From: Zoroaster sp. YZ-2022
Lineage: Eukaryota; Echinodermata; Asteroidea; Forcipulatida; Zoroasteridae
Direction of reading: 5' to 3'
Length of the DNA: 64,000 bases
Assembly: GCA_029582265.1 (NCBI GenBank)
Contig: CM055828.1
Span: forward strand, 30,686,459-30,750,458
The notes beneath the pieces are model-generated. The model made no database searches. It was not told where the DNA came from and saw nothing but the letters and a program-made list of their open reading frames with translations. Positions 33,977 to 45,740 of the stretch are shown piece after piece. How positions within the stretch are numbered: the stretch's first letter is position 1; every line of letters starts with the position of its first letter. Position numbers and translations under genes: made by a program.

Positions 33977-34314
33977 TAACCATCCCCTAACCTTCATACT
34001 ATAGCTGCACTGGCATAGCTGGCAAGTAGCTATAGAGGTCAAAATCAGCCAACTGCCTGTTTTGACTGTTGACCCAAATGTGCACACAGCGGGCATTTTT
34101 GACTGGTTTTTACAGTCAATTTGACCACTCTGAACAATACAAGACAATGCTTTTACCTGTCAAAAACAGTTGACTTATTTTGACCTGTAAATGTACTTAC
34201 TACAGTACATGTAAGGTTTGACAGTGTTTGAATTTTAAGTGCACTAGATATACCTTGGCAAGTATATCAACATTTTGACTGACTTTGACCCTTGCAGTCA
34301 CAGAAGGGTTAAAA
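33977..34314. mobile_element. TTAA-type MITE with tgac/gtca words, copy 1
   Basis: Starts near 'ttaaccatcccctaacct' and ends 'cacagaagggttaa'. It contains 'gtcaaaatcagccaactgcc' and 'cagtcaatttgaccac'. Relatives are at 43147-43530 and 56600-56912. Confidence 0.65.
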
Positions 34315-34677
34315 TCGTAGGTAATGTCATTTTAGTAAAACTAGTCAAACAACTTACCGACTGAATTGTTGTCCTCCGTGGACAACAAATTCAACATAAA
34401 GAATAAATATGAAAAATCGGAATGCATTTTCTAAATTTTCTCAATAACGACAACATGTAATAAGCTGAAACTTTCACATGCTGGTTATTCAATGTAAATC
34501 TCGATTCAAAGAAATAATTAGGATATTTTTAGAAATAGTTTTGCCAACATTACCTATGTTGTATAATAGCTCTAACCTTCTCTTCATCAAACAAACGACA
34601 AGTGATAATTGTTAGGTACGTATAATCAATTTTTGGGGTGAATGAAGACACATTTTTACACTGGAGTGTGCAATATA

Positions 34678-34869
34678 CAGAGCTGCCAACTCTTCCGGAT
34701 TCTGCGGAAGACTTCCGTATTTGACGGTAATTTACTTACTTAAAATATATGCAAGGAGGCCTCTCCTTTTGGTGTCAAAAGGAGAGGCCTCCTTGCATAT
34801 ATTTTAAGTAAGTAAATTACCGTCAAATACGGAAGTCTTCCGCAGAATCCGGAAGAGTTGGCAGCTCTG
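34678..34869. mobile_element. Perfect hairpin element, 94-bp arms, 4-base loop
   Basis: Arms 34678-34771 and 34776-34869 are exact reverse complements; the loop is gtgt. Ends CAGAGCTGCC and GGCAGCTCTG are flanked by AATATA on both sides (34672-34677, 34870-34875), a probable 6-bp target duplication. No coding capacity. A transcript through it would be a 94-bp dsRNA hairpin. Confidence 0.9.
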
Positions 34870-34904
34870 AATATACCATACAGGTGCTGGTTACCACCAA
34901 TCAT

Positions 34905-34966
34905 AGAGCTGGATAGCTCAGTTGAAAGGGAGACAGTACACAAGTACGCGTCTCACTTCAGAGTCT
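34905..34966 (+). mobile_element. Possible tRNA-derived SINE head, truncated
   Basis: 'gctggatagctcagttg' resembles a tRNA 5' arm with A-box. No B-box follows because the next element starts at about 34967. Weak evidence. Confidence 0.3.
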
Positions 34967-35216
34967 CGTGCTGGGAGTTACCGGTTAGTTCGCTAACCAG
35001 TTAACCAAATCTTTTACAGTCGGTTAACTGGTTAACCAAAGGTCGCCACGGATACACAAACTAGATCGTCGGCAAATGGCGACAGAGAAATTCTATGGGC
35101 GGCAAATTGTTCCAAAATTTTGATTTTCGTTAACCGGTTAACAAATTTGCTAACAGTTACTGCAGTTTCGGTTGGTTAATGGTTAACCGGTTAACTGTCT
35201 CAGCACTACTTTAACC
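34967..35216. mobile_element. Element rich in GGTTAACC motifs, copy 1
   Basis: Ends 'gtgctgggagttaccggtta' and 'ggttaactgtctcagcac'. Subterminal copies of 'ggttaaccggttaac'-like words lie on both sides, as in transposase-binding arrays of hAT-type elements. The superfamily is inferred. A related partial copy is at 60560-60690. Confidence 0.6.
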
Positions 35217-35395
35217 CTAACTTTCCCAAATCCATGTACATGCATGGGCCATGTACATGGATCAGAGATTAGAAACATGTGTGTGCATACATGTCATCTG
35301 CATACAATGGTAGTGGTCATTATGCATGCTTTACTGAAGGATTTTGGAGGATTCACGTTATGTGTAAGCAAGTGGGCCTAGGGAGTTAGGGTTAG
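35213..35395. mobile_element. Short relative of the AACCCTAACC MITE
   Basis: 'ttaaccctaactttcccaaa' at the left and 'gggagttagggtta' at the right, with 'ggattttggaggattca' inside as in 27967-28220. Internally deleted. Confidence 0.55.
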
Positions 35396-35825
35396 TCAAC
35401 TTTGTGTCTCTGTTCACTCGAAAAGGTAATCCATATTTGTTATGATATAAAACTTGTCTAGTCCCTATATATACACTAGAAATAATGCTACAAACAACAA
35501 CTAACAACAATATTAATGACCCTGAGAAATTGTTTCTGAAAATTATGCTCACGTGCCTAGAATTTATTATTTATTTTATTTATAAATAATCTCAGTTATT
35601 ATCTATGGGCCTTATGACATTTATGCACTAAAATACTGCCCTCTTATGTCTGCTGATCACCAGTTTCTTTTGTGTCAGAAATTGTACATAGATGTATGTA
35701 AAATTTCAAAACGATTTCTCAGAAGCATCAGTACTCATGAAGACAGTTTCAGAGGTTGGTTTTCATGCATATTTCTTGCAGTTTCTGCATGAATGTGTTA
35801 TTAATTTCATCAATAGTGTATAAGA

Positions 35826-36266
35826 CATAAAACACAATAAAGGGGGCCACTTTCCTACCGTCACGTTAGCAGTTGTTCTAATGGTTGTAATTTTTTTTTT
35901 AATATCTGAAACCACCCAAAAAGAATTTCAACATTTGAATAGACATGCATGCTTATCCTAAAGATAATTTGAGTTGATTATTACTATTATTTTTTTAATT
36001 ACCCTAAAATTTCCATCAACAAATGGACGGAAAAGTGAGTTAACTTTTTCGTCCAATTTTATAAATTTGAGGGTGAAAAAATAAATAAAAAATTTAAAAA
36101 ATAAAATAAATCAACTCAAATTAGTTCTAGTATAAGCCTGCATGTCCATTCACATGTTGAAACACTTTTTGGTCGGTTTCAGGTACTTAAAAATAAATAA
36201 CAACCATTGGAAAAACTGCTAACGTGATGGATGCAAAGTGGCCCCCTTTATTGTGTTTTATGTCAT
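35826..36266. mobile_element. TIR element ('aaacacaataaagggggcca' ends)
   Basis: Left 'acacaataaagggggccact' and 'cgtcacgttagcagtt'; right 'ctgctaacgtgatgg' and 'tggcccccttattgtgt'-like inverse at 36237-36260. AT-rich interior, no ORF. Confidence 0.8.
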
Positions 36267-36651
36267 AAGCATTTTAATTCAAACATTCCTTCGGATGGGA
36301 CGCTAAGCTGTAGGTTCCCATGTACTAGATTATTAAAGTAATGCACGCAAATCTCAGAATACTTATCGCGGAAGAGTAGGGGTTTACCCCGGTGTTTCTG
36401 GTTCACATAACAAGCGCCCTCGTTTACAGGTTTCCTCAGGCTTCCGAGCTACAATGCTTAATTAAGTGTGCTTTTGAGGCATCCTTGGTTTCATTACCAG
36501 AAATTTACAAAATTCAATACTTCCCTTTAATACATTCCCGCCTAAAAAAAATTACTACATTATACCTACAGACACCCTGAATATCTGTGTTTGTTACTAA
36601 AGGTCACTGTACTTGTACCCACAGGACTGCATCCAGCTCTTCATCATGTTT

Positions 36652-36754
36652 CTAGTTTTCGTTGAAGACTATGACACAGACTCGCTTAAGTTGCTCGTAG
36701 CAGACAAACATTCCGACGTTCCAGGTGCCAAGACGTACAAAATTTGGCATAAAT
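36652..36754 (-). CDS. UCP2: UCP coding exon 5 (short last exon)
   Basis: Acceptor CTCTAG, then [33 protein letters not shown] and stop TAG. Only 103 bp and without its own ATG start, so it is easily missed. It completes the carrier C-terminus and keeps the frame. The C-tail after QLKR is shorter and different from vertebrate UCP2. Confidence 0.9.
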
Positions 36755-39700
36755 CTAGAGAAAGAAGAGACATCAAAATAATCACCCAAAAAATTCATCA
36801 CAGATAATTTTTACTGAACCCAACAGAGAGCTGACATAATCAACAAATCATTTTGTAAGTGGTGCATCATAGAACACAAAATGCAAAATTGGACATTTGG
36901 AAAATTTATGGTCCTTCCTTAAATTCTGGATAAGCCCCCAGAAAATAAGGATTTAACCCTTTCATTACTGGGCCGGATGTACGCGCAGTCCTGAGCGTTT
37001 GTATGTGTATTTATACACCGTAGGTTATCACAGAGGCCCGCATTGTGGGCCTCACGTACGGAGCCGACCAATTTTGTGGTGCGCGCTGCGGGCCCCACGG
37101 TGTGAAAGGGTTAAATAATAACAGAAGATATGAAAAATTAGAATTCATCACCAGATGTATTCATCACCAGATTTCCAGGAAAAGGAGGCTTTACTACACC
37201 AAGGTTGTCCTGCATTTATGTCTTAAGACTAAGTAGTGGAATGCTGTCTGCTTTTACTGCAGTGGACGGAACCACATTGCACATGTCACAAATTTCCTTA
37301 AATATGTGCTACACTGACATTTCATTAAATAGAATGCACAGCATTGGTCAAAGAAGCACTAGACTATGTACAAAATAAATATTTGTCATATTAGTACCAC
37401 TACAGTTATGTTGGTGCCGAGCAAAATGGTCGGCAGATTTGTCTTTACCCAAGACCCTTTCCCAAGACATGACATTGTCCAAGACCCACAAAAAATGTCT
37501 CTGGTTTCTGGTCTCTGTGCACGTCGCTTCAGATTTAGCATTTTTTTATTTTATTATTTTTTTTTGCGATGAAACGATGTCCAATTGCAGCCAAAATTGC
37601 TGGATCACTTGGAATTCTACCACGCTGTGTTTTAAACAACTTTTTCACATAGGGGTATGAATGTTTGCCTGAATTGTGAGGCCTCTCTTAGCCACCGTAC
37701 TTTGTGTATGGGAAATTTGGTCTGGTTCCAATAACCGTCACCACACCAATTTTGAAGCTGACCTATGACCAGAAAACAGAGCTTTGTTTGTTCTCCCTAA
37801 TCCTTACCCTTTATAAAATGCCCATGGTCCACCTTCTCTGAACATCTTTACGGCGACATCAAAGGCACCCTTATACTGGCCTGGTGGGGAGTTCATGTAC
37901 CTCGTTTTAACCACATCGACGGGCGAGACCATAACGGTGGCCACAAACCCAGCACCGAAGGCCGAGACAAAATGCAAGGGGAACATGTCGGCCATGAGAC
38001 CTGTTCTCAGAATGCGCTCCTTGATCATGTCGTAGGCTACCAGTTCACTGGCGTTGACGACAGCGTTACGGGTGATGTTTGGCAGAGTTCCTACAATGAC
38101 AACGAATTATTCAAAACGTTATTCTGTTCAATCTTATAATGTAACTCATAATAACTTTAACAGCTTTGATGTTGATTTTATCTGAGAAGACTATATGTGT
38201 GGGAGTTGACATGTTAGGGGTTGAGGGTGGGGGCCGGGTTGATGTCAAGTTGTAGGTCAACAAATCACAGTTACTCATCATGAATTTACTGTTGACATCA
38301 TAATGATGTCAACAGATTTACAAATTATGACATTTGATGAAGATGTATTGTCCTGGTTCATTGTTATTTTCTGGCAAATTTCTTTTTAATATATAAATCA
38401 CTTTTAGAAATTGTCCTTTCCTGCGATAAAATAATATTTGAATTTCATTAATGTCAGTTGTCAAAACCATAACATATATTTAAATAAATGTGGCATTAAA
38501 AAGTAGCTGTTTTATCCAAAGTAAATAGTGATGTTCCAACCAAAAATAACCGGAAATTGCCAGTAAAACAACTGCAAACATTGTTAAATCCATAAAAAAA
38601 TAATTTAAAAAAAAATAAAAAATTAAAAATTAAAAAAAGTGATCGAGTAACATCTTTAATTATTTTTTTTAATTGGTGAATATATGACCAGGAGTAATAA
38701 GCGCATACTTAGTATCACATCATGATAGATTTTGCGCGATATAAGACTCCATTATTATACTTTTTCACATACTCTGACAATGACAATGACGTTCATTTCA
38801 ATGTTAACAACAGACAACAATATAACAGCAATGAATCATACAAGTACTATGGTATACAAAAATAATTATTGAAGTTTGAATAAATTATTAATAACTTATA
38901 GAATTTATCAATCAATACATACATGTACCTTTACACAGTGAATACATACAATATAAATTGATTAGAAAATGCAAACATTATAGGGAAAGTAGGGAAGCCA
39001 TAAAAGGGTTTTTTACTCCTTTTTTTTGACAGACAAAACAAATTAACTAGAAACTTTTACAATAACAGTTACAGAATGATGACATTTCATATCCAGATGG
39101 ACGAACAAAAACAAAAAACAAAACTTAATAACAACATGCATCATTTTGAATAACATGTACGATGTTTATAATTTCCTAATTACTTTCGGTATACTTAGTG
39201 CGAATATGAGTTTAGCATTGCAACTGCTTGTAGAATACTGAAAGAGAAAGGGATAGCTTTATTTTATATTCGTAAATGCCGGAAATTTTATATTCGTAAA
39301 AGACTGGCTTATCAAAATCAGTATGTATATGTATGTGCCAGCTGTTCAGCTCAGTCCTTATCACCTGTGACAATGCCAAAAACCGGTCGTTAACCTGTGG
39401 GAAAGACTGTGCGTCAAACTGTTATTCCTTTAATCGAGTTTGTTCCAAAATATGTGTTATTTATATTTATATCCATCCAGTTTAAGATGGTAACAAAAGA
39501 AAAACAAAATAAAAATGAATAAGATAAAATAGAAAAAAAAAAACCAGTACTTTTGACTTTGTTGCAAACATGGTTTCAGTCAGAACAACAACAGAGTTCT
39601 TGGACGAACACGCAAAAAATAAGGACGCACTCAAAACTGAACCATCTTAATTTACGCAAATGTAAGCACTGTTGCACATACAAACTTGCTGCATAACTGA

Positions 39701-41779
39701 GATACAACCTTGAGATACGAGCTAGCTAGTAACTTACCTTTCCACAGACCCCGGACTCCTTCTTCTCTCGCTATTGTCTGATATGCATGCATCGCTCCCG
39801 TGTACCTCTTGGGTTTGGTAGGGTCAATGTTGTTCTGCGCCTGCATGCGAACTTTGACCACGTCTGTCGGCTGAGCGAACGACACTGCTAAAGCTCCGGT
39901 TGTGATTCCGGCCAAGATCCTCGTCATTATGTTGGTGCCTGTGTAACCTGTCAATTTATACAGAAAATATAAAACTTTCAGTAACATAGAAACTCAACAG
40001 TAGTTAGGGGCTTCATGTTTTGATCCTAACAGGATCTTTCTCAAAGGCAAAATTCAATTGTTTGGAAAGAGTTTTAATCATGCATGGTAATTTGTTAGTA
40101 AGTTGTTTTTTTTTAACCCAAACCATCAATGCAACAAGATGAAACAAATGTGAAAAGTTGTTGCATCTTGTTGCCCTCAGCAGAGAACAAAAGAACCATT
40201 GTTCTAGCTAATGGATCTTATTGCATTGAGCAGCCTGCACACTTTTCTGTTGTTGTATTGTGTTTGCATTCAGCAGGGTGTCTGTGAAATGCCTGTAGAG
40301 GGTTAGAGTTAACGATTTACTTTATTACAAAAAAATTTTTAAACTGATACAATTTGGTAACATAATTTAAACAACAATTTTCTGTTTTGAAAACAGCGTT
40401 TCAAAAGTTGCAATGTGATTTCAATGTATTTATTTAGGGCATGAACTAGTAAGCAGGCAGAAGCATCAAGCAAATAGAGTACACGTTACTTTACCCCTTT
40501 AAAACCCACAATAACCAAAAATAAATCATTAACTAGAGGATTATCTTCCTCTGTGCTCATCGTGCACTGGCTCTGCATTAGTTATTCCCATAAAAAGGGA
40601 GTGTACAACCACTGACAGTAAGCCGATTACAGAGTTGCTGAATTATAATGTAAAAACTCTTTTGATGTGAAGCTGGTGATGGTACCAGACTTCCTGAGAA
40701 ATTATTCCGTCCGACGTGTTGACATAAGTTTAATAAAACGTGAAATGTACATGTATTGAAAATTTTGAAAGGGATCACAGTCGTAATTCATTTTTGATTT
40801 TTTTGTTTGTTGGTACAATATTTGAATGGAAACGGGCACTGTGCACTTTTATATGTTAAGGTGTCAGTACACACAAATCAACAAAGCATGCCATAAACTA
40901 AAGTATTTGACCTTTAATCAGAGGGTCAAGATGGGTCACCATTATGCAAACAAACCCAAGGTTGTTAGAGACATTTATCATGGACTTGTAATCTAATAGA
41001 TTTCTAGTACACAAGTCTTTGGGAATAAAAAAAATGAGGCTAATGCAAAAAAAATAGACCGGTGGCCGGTGATTTCCGATTGGAGGTTAGACAAAACGAA
41101 TGCCGTATGAGAAGTGTGTATAGCCAGCACAACAATGAGAGACACAAGGAGACAGGAATTAACCCAGAGTAGTAGTCGCTACCTGCATACACCTGCTTGA
41201 CCGAGTCATAAAGACCAATCCGGATAGACGCAAAGCACATCTGTCGTTGAAGGCCCGCTACCAGACCGTTATAGAGACTGCGGGGCCCCTCTTGACGTAT
41301 TATCGTGCTGATCGTTCCAAAGATGCCGCGGTACCTGAAGTGGGATCTTTCCTCCTTGGCTTTGGCGAAGGAGAAGGCTCCCTTCTGGGCGGCTGAACTC
41401 TCCCCTTGGATCTTTTTTTGGAAAAGAACATTTTACGTTATTATTAAAAAACATGTTTTCAGGTGATTATTTGAATAATGAAATTTTTACAAATGACAAC
41501 AAATTCAGAAACTTTAGAATTTTCACAAATGCTTTTAATCCTATAATTAATTTTGCAGTGGAAATCAGCACTAATAATATGCTTGCCTATTTGGGAATCT
41601 TCTTGATAAAGATGACAGTATATTTGTAATGAAAAGACAGAATAAAATCTCACCTGCAATCTGACTTTTGCCGTATCCAAGGGGAACGTACCAGCATCGG
41701 CGATACAGGCCGCAAACCCAGCACTGAATAACTTCATTCCCAAAGTGGGGGGTATTTCCGTGGGGGCAAACCCAACCAT
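36652..41779 (-). CDS. UCP2: Mitochondrial uncoupling protein, UCP2-like (complete, five coding exons)
   Basis: Inner-mitochondrial-membrane carrier of the SLC25 family; UCPs transport protons or C4 metabolites and lower membrane potential. Coding exons (minus strand): 41779-41654, 41411-41183, 39947-39738, 38090-37808, 36754-36652; total 951 nt, 316 residues plus stop, close to the family's usual length (about 310). All junctions are GT-AG and in phase. Three carrier signatures are visible: PLDTAKVR (33-40), QPTDVVKVR (144-152) and SPVDVVKTR (244-252). UCP-typical blocks are [29 protein letters not shown] and the last-exon [12 protein letters not shown]. The start [12 protein letters not shown] matches the known UCP2 N-terminus. 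Nearest vertebrate match is UCP2/3; invertebrate UCPs are co-orthologues, so the symbol is approximate. Non-coding 5' exons are not identified. Confidence 0.95.
36957..37110. mobile_element. Short TTAA-type MITE in a UCP intron
   Basis: TTAA on both sides (36953-36956, 37111-37114); ends CCCTTTCA and TGAAAGGG. GC-rich interior with 'gaggcccgcattgtgggcct'. TTAA duplication with CCCT-type ends fits piggyBac-like elements. Confidence 0.75.
37808..38090 (-). CDS. UCP2: UCP coding exon 4
   Basis: A 283-bp exon, acceptor ATTGTAG, donor GTAAGG. Starts [20 protein letters not shown] and ends GGPWAFYKG. Two exons of vertebrate UCP2 are fused here (inference from remembered gene structure). Confidence 0.92.
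38091..39737 (-). other. UCP2: UCP intron 3
   Basis: AT-rich, with A/T homopolymer patches near 38595-38640 and 39530. No exon, element or RNA recognised. Confidence 0.5.
39738..39947 (-). CDS. UCP2: UCP coding exon 3
   Basis: A 210-bp exon, acceptor TTGACAG, donor GTAAGT, phase 1 at both ends. Holds [19 protein letters not shown], the second signature, and ARTL-region equivalent [13 protein letters not shown]. Confidence 0.93.
39948..41182 (-). other. UCP2: UCP intron 2
   Basis: No exon or mobile element recognised. A direct pair 'gttgcatcttgtt'-like words occurs near 40130-40170 but no array. Confidence 0.45.
41183..41411 (-). CDS. UCP2: UCP coding exon 2
   Basis: A 229-bp exon. Acceptor is a T-rich tract ending AAAAG; donor GTAGCG, phase 1. 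Starts [13 protein letters not shown], carries the [18 protein letters not shown] matrix-loop/helix block and ends [12 protein letters not shown]. Confidence 0.93.
41654..41779 (-). CDS. UCP2: UCP coding exon 1
   Basis: A 126-bp exon, 42 codons, phase 0 end; donor GTGAGA. Holds the start and the first carrier signature [10 protein letters not shown]. No in-frame upstream ATG is close, and the context is aaaATGG. Confidence 0.93.
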
Positions 41780-43140
41780 TTTGATATAATAATGCTTATT
41801 TTTACTATTCAGCTATCCCCAGTACAAAATGAAGGTACGGGGATTCAGCTTAAATTGGTTTTCAAAATGCAGTGAGCAAATTTCACAAATTAAGGCAGTG
41901 TTTTTTCTTGTTATAGTGTGTTGGAGTGTACGAAAAATAGCTGCGCTTTAAAAGATTTGACAAATATTTTTTTGGTGTTTACAAAATCAATTTTCTTATA
42001 AAAAATGAGTATTGCACTACTTTGAGGCATTGGTTTACGTCTATTCCTGAAAAGGTAAAATAAAAAATGAGGAGAAAATATTAATATGGAGACAGTCAAA
42101 ATAACTTTTAAGAAAATAGCTTCCATAGGTATGTTGGGTATAAATGTTCAATGTTACCAACCATACATTTATAATTCAAAGTGTTTTTACATGAACACCT
42201 TATTCACATAACACCCCTTTATCAAAACGAACTTTAAATTTGTTGAAAAGGTGAAAATATACATGTAAGTAAACTTTCATATTAGCAAGCCCATAGCACT
42301 AAAAGTTCGAATGTAATAATTATTGGCAAAAAACAAAAATGTGTCCCATCTTGCCCCATCTTGCCCCAGAGTACCATAAGTGGAGTCCGTCATTCATTTT
42401 TTCACAGATTTTAAGACCAATATTAGCAATCCAGCTTCAAAAGAGAATGTCAACCTTGTGTCAGATGAACACTAAAGACATACATATATGTAGGCTTATT
42501 CCAAATATACAGTTATGGCTACGGCAAGGCTAGACCATTGAATCTACCTATAGTTCAGCATTACTGCTGCAGCCATTAGCCATAGCCGTAGCCAATAATG
42601 TCAGTTTCAGATACGGCCATAGAAAGTTTCAAGCAGCCGCCATCTTGGTTTCCTAATACACAACTCTATGGGAATCAAAGTGAGGCTCATGTCTAAAATA
42701 GACTGGCACTTTTCAAGATGTAATCTCTGGTGGTGAGATTTTAATTGGTGGTCAGGGAACAAGACAAAAAAAATGGCAGCAAAGGTGGGGAGTAAAAGAC
42801 ACTTTTTGGTGTACTGTATCTATCCCCCGGTTACTTACCAAATTTACAAAGAAAAATATATATCTATACAGTCGACCAGACGTTGTCTTTCAAGAACAAC
42901 TACTGCCGGTTGTTCTCCTGATTATTTTCAATTGATTCCAGTGATTCCTGATCACTTTGTCTAGAGTTCAATTCGTCAAATCCGTTACAGGAATTACACT
43001 GTTGCCACTTCCTTGCCATTGGGGTTCTGCTCATACCTTTCTTAATACTGTCTGGTAATTAAACTGGAATAGAAAAGAGAGAGAAAAAAAATAAAAAAAT
43101 AAAAAATTCAACAATTTTTTACAACATAATAATATTTCAT
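41780..43140. other. Region upstream of UCP coding start
   Basis: May hold UCP 5' UTR and promoter, but none could be assigned. A loose inverted pair 'tatggctacggcaagg' and 'agccatagccgtagcc' lies at about 42512-42596. Confidence 0.35.
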
Positions 43141-43146
43141 TCTTAA

Positions 43147-43530
43147 ACCCTGCTACTATAGCTGAACTTTTGTGGCAAGTACATGTAGGTATAGTGTACA
43201 TTTACAGGTCACATTGATTCGACTGTTTTGGACTGGTAAAAGCATCTTCTTGTATTGTTCAGGGTGGTCAAAATTACAGCAAAAACCAGTCAAATATGCC
43301 CCTGTGTGCACATTTGGGTCAACAGTCAAAACAGTCAAATGACTGATTTTGACCACTATAGCTACATGTATATGCCACCTCTATGTTGCCACTAAAGTTC
43401 AGCTGAAGTAGGAGGGTTAATACATGTACTGTAAGGTTTGACAGTGTTTGACTTTTAAGTGCGCTAGATATACCTTGGCAAGTACATTGTATATCAACAT
43501 TTTGACTGATTTTGACCCTTGCAGTCACAG
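43147..43530. mobile_element. TTAA-type MITE with tgac/gtca words, copy 2
   Basis: TTAA at 43143-43146 and 43417-43420; 'accctgctactatagctgaa' against 'tcagctgaagtaggagggtt'. The interior is inverted relative to copy 1 (33977-34314), and related sequence continues to about 43530. Confidence 0.65.
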
Positions 43531-43910
43531 AAGGGATTTATGCGCATTTAACATAATCTGCTTAACATGTTAGTAGAACTACATGTATGTTTGCATCCTC
43601 CTGGCAAATTTTGGATAATTTTTTACAAAACACTTGTGAGAAGGTACATGTAGACAGCATGGTAAAATGAACTGGTCATCTTTCCTTCAGCTCTCCCGAA
43701 CCCAAATGCTAAAATTGTTTTGTACCAAACTCGGATCTGGACAGAAGTGAGCTCTTCACGATGCTTACATACATGTATGTACATGTATACATGTATGTGG
43801 ATTTAAGGTACATGTACAGACATGTAGTGGCTTATACATTGTAGTTTGAGTACGTGATTACACATACATGTAGACCAGTGTGTGTACATTAGCAGTGAAT
43901 TATTTAACCC
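43531..43910. other. Stretch with many 'tacatgta' words
   Basis: Dense 'acatgtatgtacatgtatac' microsatellite-like sequence (about 43765-43800). No gene. Confidence 0.5.
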
Positions 43911-43917
43911 TCCTACT

Positions 43918-44688
43918 TCTGGTACCTTTTTCATACAAGTTGATCCACCATTTGAAACCATTTGCTTTTGGGTCATTCCATGAACGTGGGACCCAAAGTG
44001 TGACATGGAGGTCAAAATTTTAAGTTCATTAAATAAAGAAAAAAAATATCAGTTTTGTTACCTTATTTATCATAGTTTTGTAGGTTGTCATCTTTTAAAA
44101 TAATAGATACAAACATTAAAACCGGTGTCATGTATTTACTTCCTGCTTCACCTGATAAGAGGTTAACGATGTAACAAAATTACAAGGGGACACTGTGTCT
44201 TGTTACATTGTGTAATATACTGACTAAAATTAATGGATCAAAATAGGGGAGACCCAAGAAATTTTTGTTTGTTGTCATAGTAGGTCTGTATGAGATGCAA
44301 CAATAGGTGAAAGTTATTATCATCAGCTTGTACGATGTAAGGAATAACACAGGCCCCAATATCTGAAATACATGGAAAACACAAGTGTCCCACGTTCATG
44401 GAATGACCCTTTTGTGGTTTTGAATGGTGAAATAACTGTGTACAGTATTGATTTCCCCAAATGATTTTGAATGGTAGGTCAGCTAATTACAAAACCTTGT
44501 TTGGATACTTCTAAGTGGTGAATCAATGTACCCTCTATGCATTTGAATGGATTTGAATGGTAGTAAAGCTTGCTACATGTACATGTACCAACACTGTTCA
44601 AATGGTATCACCATGTGTGTACAAAACCAATGGGCATTTTGGTAAGTGGAAATTTTGAATGGTTTCAAATGGTTTATCAGTAGGAGGG
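43918..44688. mobile_element. piggyBac-like MITE, family B, carrying a nested element
   Basis: TTAA on both sides (43914-43917, 44689-44692); ends CCCTCCTACT and AGTAGGAGGG. The same element without insertion is at 57595-57975. The interior includes 'acctttttcatacaagttga' and 'gaatggatttgaatggtag'. Confidence 0.8.
43980..44409. mobile_element. Nested 430-bp TIR element with TTTT duplication
   Basis: Ends 'gggtcattccatgaacgtgg' and inverse 'cacgttcatggaatgaccc'. TTTT precedes (43976-43979) and follows (44410-44413). The empty site in the sister MITE (57595-57975) has a single TTTT, proving insertion with a 4-bp duplication. Confidence 0.85.
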
Positions 44689-44982
44689 TTAATGGGCTAC
44701 TACATGTAAGTACAAAGTGATGGATTATCGACAAATACAAATGTAAGTGATGTACATATGTACATACATGTACAATGTACTGTCAGTCATCAATATTAAA
44801 AATGTATCGTCCATGGTTTTTGCTATTTTAATGGCTCTTTTTGTTTTCTTCAGAATGTTGAAAAAGAATTTAAAGAAAAGGTAAACAAATATTGTAAAGT
44901 AAACTCCACAAAATATTAAACAGAAGATTGGTTTTACAGTCATGCAGAGTCTGAATGAATTAATGACGGGATCCATCATTAA

Positions 44983-45266
44983 CCTTCCTACAATCAGTGC
45001 AATTTTTGAAACAACCCATTCAGGCCACTCCAAGCCATTAGCTGTTGCCAGTGGCCTCCTATGGTTACCCTTCTGTGCACTGTCACCACTGAGATTACAG
45101 GGTAAAGTGGTCTCCCATGATACATTGCAGGCCATACTAATATGTTTAAACATTTACAGTGGCCTTGGGTGGCACACAGTTGATTTTGTAAGATTACTTG
45201 GAAAGGACAGCAGGCTTGTACATGTACATGTATGTATGTACTGAAGGTTGCTCAAGAGGAGGAGGG
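44983..45266. mobile_element. piggyBac-like MITE, family C, copy 1
   Basis: TTAA at 44979-44982 and 45267-45270; ends 'ccttcctac' and 'gaggaggagg'. Contains 'ggccactccaagccattagc' and 'cacagttgattttgtaaga'; inverse copy at about 58690-59158. Confidence 0.7.
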
Positions 45267-45740
45267 TTAATTCATTTCGAAAACATCTTTACTGCAAAAC
45301 TATACTTTTCAAAATGACTTAAATTTATAAATTGTAATTTTGAAGCATTTGGTGTAAAATAGTGACTACATTTCAATAATAAAAAGAAATCTGTTGTAAA
45401 AAATAATAACCCAAGCAAGAGAGATGTATAGAATCAAACCAGTTTTTGCTCATTTCATGTGATCTACATGTACATAATTATGAACCGGAAAACAGCAAAA
45501 ATGCATTCAGGATGTTTTCCACTCAATCTAATGCGGAAAATGTATCACAATCATGATCAAATTGATTTCACTTTCACATACAAAAAAATATATATAAAAA
45601 TTACAGCATGGGATCAGTTAAAGAAAATGTTAGGTACCATTACCAACTTCAATTCAAGTAAAGTTTATAAATTGTAATTCAGTATTTTTGTAATTGGGTA
45701 ATTACGAAAAGTGTACACTCCTTATACATGTGATAATATA
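45267..45740. other. AT-rich intergenic, nothing recognised
   Basis: No gene or repeat recognised. Confidence 0.4.

Noticed and set aside
44725..45153. 142-codon minus-strand ORF
   Set aside because: It overlaps a family C MITE, and its hydrophobic stretch comes from poly-T-rich sequence.
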